A stretch of 64,000 bases of DNA, taken from contig JASWJB010000001.1 in assembly GCA_032433595.1 (NCBI GenBank), positions 124,001 to 188,000 of the forward strand. The letters are read 5' to 3'. The notes below the pieces were generated by a model. It had not been told where the DNA came from. It saw only the letters and a program-made list of their open reading frames with translations, and did no database searches. This DNA is from Conoideocrella luteorostrata (taxonomy: Eukaryota; Ascomycota; Sordariomycetes; Hypocreales; Clavicipitaceae). Below, piece after piece: positions 58,439 through 64,000 of this stretch. How positions within the stretch are numbered: position 1 is the stretch's first letter; every line of letters begins with the position of its first letter. The position numbers and the translations under genes were made by a program.

Positions 58439-60437
58439 TTATTCAGCACACTGCGGCCATGACATCGCATTGTCAGTAACGGCAAACAGATCCAACCCAA
58501 TAAAATTTGGACACGAGAATCCCATGCTCGATTGATTGGCTTCATCAAACATGGGTAAAGCCCCGTCAACTCCCATCAAGTCGTACCTCTGCGTCGTTTC
58601 AGCTGGTTGGAAATTGGGTCTCAATTTCTGGAATTGCACTGATACGATATCGCCCAGAATATGGGCCGCGTGGCATCTTAAACCAATTGAGCTGAACCAA
58701 TTGATAAGAGTATAGACAAGAGAATCCAAGGCGTATAGGTCGTAGCTTGCGGCTTCAAGTTGGGATTCATAATTGTGCAGTAGTTGGCAAAGTGTGAGGG
58801 CAGAAAAAGTGACCGTGTGATAGATGTGATCTGTCAAGTGCCGGGTGCGCTCGTCGGCCGTATCAATGGCAATGCTGATAATATTTTTTGATAGACGGAC
58901 CATTTCGTACAATGAGGTGTTGTTCATGACTGTTTGTGGTGATCTAAAGGATTGATAGTATGCAAAAAGATGAGCGAAATAAAAGCCCATCTGGAGGAAC
59001 TGAGACCGGGGTTGTTCTGTCACATCTGGTCAATGTTCCTATTCCACGTAACGCCGCGTAATAATTACCTACCGAATAGACTGCTCCACTGGTGCTTCCA
59101 TAATTGTAAGGCTCTACTCGTTTCTGAGATATTGATTTCATGAGCACAGCATTGCTGATAAACGACCCAGAAGAGCTGGACCTCAGCAACCATTCTCGTC
59201 TCATAGTTATTTGCATGATCTGTCTCTAGTAGTCTAATACAGCGGTCAATCTGAGATTGGTTAAGCATTGCTTGCCTCCGCATTCCAACGCAAGCCCTAC
59301 CGTGTACTGTTAGCGACAAACATGATGCCACTTAACGACAGACTCACTGCAGATGAGCCATGGTGAGATGGTTCCAAAGACACCATGCATCACAATGCGC
59401 CTTCGTTACAGGCAAAGTTTGGCCGTGACTGAAAGCATCTATGAAAAAAGGACTGGCCAGGGCTTGTTGAAGGGCAAATCCTGTCAGCATCCAGCTATCG
59501 ATACTCAGTGGTACTTGGCCTATTGTCGTAGACCAAAGACTCAGAATGATGGCTGCTTGGTAGAACTCAATTGGTTGCGGCACCACCAATAGTGCAGAGC
59601 TTGTAAGACGTTTTGCTTCTTCAAATAGCATAGGAGCAAGCCTATCAGCAAGTTGGTCCGTAGTGTGCCTCACAGCAATCAAGAAGATGCTGCATAGGAG
59701 CAGAGGCGATCGGCGCACTTGAAAGAGAAGTGCCTCCGTAGATATGTCGTCCGAAAACCTTACCCACCGTCCATAGTGAAGGTGAAATCTAAAACCATTT
59801 AACTTACGGATACCGATGTTCTGATATCAGCATCATACATACATTTTCAGTAAAGTATGTGCCGTGGGCATTGGCACAAGTCCCGCAGAGATGACATCTA
59901 ATGTCGACAAAGTAGTGTCAGCCTGCTCTGGAGATCTAACGCCAGCATCTGTACATGCATCACGGATAAGAAACACTGGCGCAGGATGTCTGTCTGCCTG
60001 TTCAGAGAATGAAGGTATTGCCGGTATACTATCACTATCGCTGGGTGGAGGAGTGCGACGAAGTTGTTCATTCTGGGCTGGAACTAGCGCCAAGGTCTGA
60101 ATAGTTGAATCAAGACGGTTAACTAATTTTTCGACGATACCTTCCAATCTGTCGAGCCTAGAATTATGTAAGAATGTAACAAGAGTGGGTAGAAAGAAGC
60201 ACTTTGCTTAATATACCTCGTATCCACCGTCGCAGGTCTTCCAATTCTCGTCTCATTTTCTTCCTGTTCAGAATCTTGGGGTTTTTGGTGTCGCTCACTC
60301 TCAAGAGAGCATCCTAATAGCAAGGTCTCGCATCGCAGGCAGGTTCCCTTGGTGTTATCTGAAGCATAGCACCTGGTTTTGTTCTTGCGGCACGAATCAC
60401 ACGCTTTCGAGGCTCTGCCGGCCCGAAATGCAGGCAT
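58439..60437 (-). CDS. Zn2Cys6 transcription factor
   Basis: Five exons (60437-60217, 60157-59843, 59788-59348, 59296-59073, 59025-58439; introns 59, 54, 51 and 47 bp) join to 595 residues. The binuclear zinc cluster has cysteines at 13, 16, 23, 33, 36 and 43 (C-x2-C-x6-C-x9-C-x2-C-x6-C), preceded by basic residues and followed by a linker and a heptad-like stretch (LDRLEGIVEKLVNRL) suited to dimerisation. From about residue 185 the protein resembles the fungal-specific middle homology region (FHLHYGRWVRFSDDISTE, CSIFLIAVRH, QALASPFF, CDAWCLWNHLTMAHLQ). It should act in the nucleus on CGG-triplet sites; it is the likely regulator of the neighbouring transporter and arylsulfotransferase-like genes. 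All splices stay in frame, so it appears intact. Confidence 0.9.
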
Positions 60438-61181
60438 GACTTGAACAACCTGCAATGGGGATGCAGGGTTGCCACGTGCATAGTACGTCCCTAATGTAAC
60501 AGTAAGAGCGAAAGGTGCTCCGTATCGTGAGAGAATAGGGGAGAAGCCAAAAGCCCCAGATTCCCCAGATTGCGACTTTGCTGATAAGAAATGACGTGCT
60601 AACTAATTACCATCACGTGTGAGACTCGACTAAGTTGCATCGGTGAGGTCCGTCATGGCTACCCAAGTTGGATTTCGCATACACAAAGTCCGGCCTTCCG
60701 TTCAAGATCCAAGATCCAACAGAGGCGAAGTATGACAGTGCTTTGTTTTTTTTTTGTGTTGGTTTAATTGATTTATTTTGTTATGCTGTTGTTCATGGCT
60801 ATCCGTGCTTTCAAGCGGCTGAATGTACCGAACTCGGTAGCGGCGAGTTCAAACGCATGAAGGACACGGCGAACCAATGTCTTGCGCACGGCCTCGAAGG
60901 ACTTTAGCGCTTGTCTGCATCGCTACTTCCGCTGCGATGCTGCAAACAGAATGCAGAGCTATTTTCCAAGGTTAATTGAATAAATGTGCTACAGAATGGT
61001 GCCTCGTTCACGTAATGAAAGTTAGGTTCTAATAATGCCAGATCATGTTTTTGTATTTTTCTCGGAGACAGGTCGCAATATTTCTTCGGACACAATTCCC
61101 AAGGACTCAACATCATTGATTCATTTGACTTTTCAGTCATAGTTTCTCCTTTTACATCATAATTTGTCCCCTCGTTCCACT
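60438..61181. other. Promoter of the Zn2Cys6 gene and spacer
   Basis: About 740 bp. CCCCAGATT is repeated twice in tandem near 60555-60573. An open frame at 60668-60907 has no motif and no evident start context. Confidence 0.4.
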
Positions 61182-61953
61182 TCAAGCTCCAATGGCCTTC
61201 ACAATGGCCTCACCAACGGCCTTCGCTGAAGAAGGGTTCTGGCCCGAAATAATTAAGCCATCTACGACAACCTTTTCCCCCCACGGCTGATCAGCAGCAT
61301 GGAAGTTAGCACCAACCTTCTTCAACTCATCCTCAAGCAAGAACGGCATCGCGGCGGAAAGCTGAACCTGGTCCTCCTCAACGTTTGTGAATCCAGTGAC
61401 GTTCTTGCCCTTGAGCAGCGGCTGGCCGTTGGCCTTGGCGTCGCGGAAGACAATTGGGCCGTGGCAGACGGCTGCAACGGGCTTTCCGGCATTGTGGAAC
61501 TCCTCAATCAGTTTAATAGAGTCGGCGTCCGTAACCAGGTCGTACATGGGGCCGTGACCACCAGGGTAGAAGATGGCGTCGAATTCACCAGATCGGCCGA
61601 CAAACTCCTTCAACGGCTTGGTGTTCTCCCAGACATGCTTGTTGTTCTTGAGGAAGTTCACAGACGACTCGTCCGACTTGAACATTTCAACGGAGCTGGG
61701 GTCGAGAGGAGCGACACCTCCTTTGGGAGAGGCGACGACGATCTCGGCTTTGGAGGCAAGGACATCGTAGGGATGGGCCAACTCGGGCTGGCAGAAAGTT
61801 AGCTAGACTGCGTCGCGGACCTCGCGGACCTCGCGCGAGCGTATAGAGCTCGCGTAATTCTGAATGCGTGCATACCAAGTACCATCCAGTAGGCTTGTCC
61901 AGCTTGACAATTTTGTCTGCGCTAGTGAGAACGACGAGAATCTTCTTGGCCAT
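61182..61953 (-). CDS. DJ-1/PfpI-family protein (Hsp31-like glyoxalase III/chaperone)
   Basis: Exons 61953-61876 and 61787-61182 join over an 88-bp intron to 227 residues. The joined N-terminus reads KPTGWYLPELAHPYDVL, placing the conserved glutamate at position 28. The nucleophile elbow AAVCHGP gives Cys134 followed by His135, and FYPGGHGPMYDL is the usual partner loop. This is the Hsp31-like branch of the DJ-1 superfamily, whose members convert methylglyoxal to lactate and protect proteins under oxidative or stationary stress. All catalytic positions seem intact. The intron contains two copies of GCGGACCTC in tandem. TACGGAGTA palindromes lie upstream. Cytosolic location is inferred from the lack of a signal peptide. 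Confidence 0.9.
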
Positions 61954-62894
61954 TTTAATGAAAGTGTGCGATGGTTAAGTTTAGCTTGGTTGGATATATC
62001 ACGGGCGTAGAAAATAATTAACGATGCTGAAGCTAGGAGCGGGGTATTAGACTTCTTTATGGAGGGGGGGGAGACAACCACCGGCAATTGTAGAAGTCAT
62101 ACTTTCTGTTCATTGGAAACTCTTCGTCTCTTTTATAGTTACCGTATTGACCCAATTAACCTGCAGTGGACTAGCTTTCTTTCTTGGACGATTTGATTCC
62201 AGACTTGAGACAAGTCGGTTCAGCATTACAAAGCTCCATGCGGAGTACCCGTAGTTTGTAAGCCCGAGTCCACCGAAGTGACGTCAAGACCTCAGTGAGT
62301 TTACATCTACGGGTGGCGCCAGCGATCCAACAACTACGGAGTACTTATTAGTTTAAAATTACTTGGTTTCGATCAGAGAAGAACCTTGAAGTCCATCAAC
62401 GCGCAAGGAGACTCGGACGTTGTTCGGGGATAAATGGGTAACTGCAAGCTCCCAATGGAGGCACCAGGCAGCTCAGCTCCGAATCTCCATTGGGTAAGTC
62501 AGTTCAATCAGATACAGAAAAAAAAGTGCGGTTTTAAAAAATGGATTTAAAGGCTTTCATGGAAGTTGCATGCACACGTAAAACTCACATATTTTAAGTG
62601 CATTTTCTAGGATATTTAACAGGCAATAAAGCAGGCAAGAATAAATGCCGCGTAAGCCAGAAGCTCAGGTGAACAGAAAGGAACATAGTATTCAATAACT
62701 TGACTCATATTACATTCAGCAGCCACGGTGTGACGGTTAGCATGGCTTCCGTTCAGCCGACTCGGGTTTCCCGATGGCCGAATTCTTATTTTGCCTTTTA
62801 GCCAACAACAAGACCCATTCCGTATTTTAGCTTTCCGTCTACGGTTCATCATAATTTATTTCCGGCTTTTGAATGATAGAAAACTGCTGTGCGT
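61954..62894. other. Intergenic
   Basis: About 940 bp with no supportable gene. GGAGTAC motifs lie near 62240 and 62337. The frame at 62616-62852 (minus) has no motif. Confidence 0.4.
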
Positions 62895-63495
62895 CTAGAT
62901 TCCGGGGCTAACTGTTCGAATTACACAAGAAGCCTCCGTCTCGCCTCCAACGCCTTGTTTTTTCGATTGAACGGTGGCATCTTCTTCATCGTCTGAAATG
63001 TAAATCCACTCAGATGTTGCAGCTGAAGACTTACCAACATCTGCATTATTCCTGCCCCTCGCATCACGGCGCAAACTAGTCTTCATCTCGCGCAATACAT
63101 CTTCGTCATCCGGTATCACAATGCAATTCTGCCTAGTATTTCCATGCTTTTGCAACTCGTTATTCTCATCATTCCCGCAATCGCCATCGCCCTCATCAAG
63201 TTCCCCATCTGTGACATGCGCATAATCTGCCTCCGTATAATGCTGTTTTTCTGCCACATCCGTTAGTAATAATCACGAAGCTGATGCCAATATTGATCGC
63301 ACCCCAGACAGGAAAGTTGTTTAGTTCTTCCCAATTTCCCTCGGCACAAAGCTCAACAGCCCTGTGAAATTGACCAATAGGCAGATAAATCTCGTGGTAA
63401 ACGCCACTGTCATCCGTGTAAGACATCTTATTTGGGTGGATGTTGATCTGGTAGTTTTTAATGAGTTGCTTGGATTTGGGTGCTTGCTGCTCCAT
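62895..63495 (-). CDS. Unknown acidic protein
   Basis: Exons 63495-63303 and 63250-62895 join over a 52-bp intron (GTGCGA donor, ACTAAC branch, GCAG) to 182 residues; the splice converts two partial frames into one. The N-terminal 65 residues mix hydrophobic and charged residues (IKNYQINIHPNKMSYTDD, HEIYLPIGQFHRAVELC). The rest is acidic and low in complexity (DGELDEGDGDCGNDENNE, SDDEEDATV), suggesting a disordered tail. No signal peptide or membrane segment is present. I do not recognise a family. The unusual donor lowers certainty; without splicing the first frame would end after about 99 residues. Confidence 0.55.
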
Positions 63496-64000
63496 GATGA
63501 TAATTAATGGAACTCAATTAGCAAGGGGATTCTCGTATGGAGACTTCGAGTTTTCTTGGGTCATTCATCAGCTCAGGGCAGGAATAGGTGAAAATAAAAA
63601 ATACTGAAAGATGCTGTCAATGATGTTTTGTACTGAAGTAAAGACGCTACTGTCAAGTCACTAGCTAGCCATGCGCCTTGGAAGGATGTCGAGAATTCAC
63701 GAACTAAACTGGGAAAGCGCAGCCTCTAACATGTAAGCTACTGAAGTATGGAGTAACTACTCCGTATGTCAGGCGCAAATGCTGCCTACACGGACGTCGC
63801 AAATTCCAAAAATGCGACAACTTATAAAATGCACAACAGTACTCCGTACAGGAGAAAAGCTATATTTTTAGCCAGTACTTCTTGAGAGAGACACCTCCGT
63901 TGATGAAAAAGAAAGTATGCTTCCGATTTTTTAATGCGTATATAAATTACTTTTTATCTTTAAAGTACGGAGTACGGAGTATTTGTTAGTAGAATGGGAT
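63496..64000. other. End of window, palindrome-rich intergenic
   Basis: TACTCCGTA-type motifs occur near 63750, 63840 and 63965-63981 (the last is two overlapping copies). No gene is seen. Confidence 0.5.

Overview
This is a window of nuclear DNA from a filamentous ascomycete. Genes are split by short introns (about 48-150 bp) with GTAAGT-like donors and CTAAC/CTGAC-like branch points. Gene families are typically fungal: a CCG-8/Opi1 regulator, class I hydrophobins, NACHT and NB-ARC STAND receptors, GT90, RTA1, Zn2Cys6. The intergenic palindrome TACTCCGTA recurs. Sordariomycetes, probably Hypocreales, fits best, but no rRNA or housekeeping marker is present to settle it. I joined exons by hand; all multi-exon models called intact below are in frame from ATG to stop.

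Layout. 0-8 kb: the Opi1-type regulator (3307-5101) and a secreted choice-of-anchor B (LVIVD) protein (7616-6107). 8-12 kb: no supportable gene. 12-21 kb: a secreted type-B carboxylesterase, two closely related class I hydrophobins transcribed away from each other across 3.7 kb, and an aldo/keto reductase. 21-28 kb: a PNP_UDP-NACHT-ankyrin receptor with an unusually uniform 96-bp repeat array, flanked by a relic of another PNP domain and a relic MFS transporter. 28-35 kb: gene-poor, with a MITE-like element, a secreted Cys-rich protein, a kinase-like ORF broken by one stop codon, and a truncated SRPK-like kinase relic. 35-44 kb: a GT90 glycosyltransferase, a probable solo LTR, and a second receptor (lipase/esterase-like, NB-ARC, TPR). 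44-54 kb: a small Cys-rich gene with frame problems, an ABCB transporter pseudogene, an RTA1-like membrane protein, a P450 pseudogene that has lost its haem loop, a 2OG-Fe(II) oxygenase, and a secreted double-psi-barrel-like protein gene with one premature stop. 54-64 kb: a compact intact set (Dal5-family transporter, arylsulfotransferase-like protein, Zn2Cys6 regulator), then a DJ-1/Hsp31-like protein and an unknown acidic protein.

How the parts may work together. The two STAND receptors suggest a non-self recognition or heterokaryon-incompatibility neighbourhood. Such regions turn over fast, which agrees with at least seven broken genes or relics between 21 and 54 kb. The MFS, arylsulfotransferase-like and Zn2Cys6 genes look like a small regulated uptake/metabolism module: the transporter and arylsulfotransferase-like genes share a divergent promoter carrying two adjacent CGG-N4-CCG inverted repeats, the site type such regulators bind. 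The hydrophobins, carboxylesterase, Cys-rich protein and choice-of-anchor B protein all carry predicted signal peptides and add a secreted or surface component. Functions are inferred from recognised families, not from searches.
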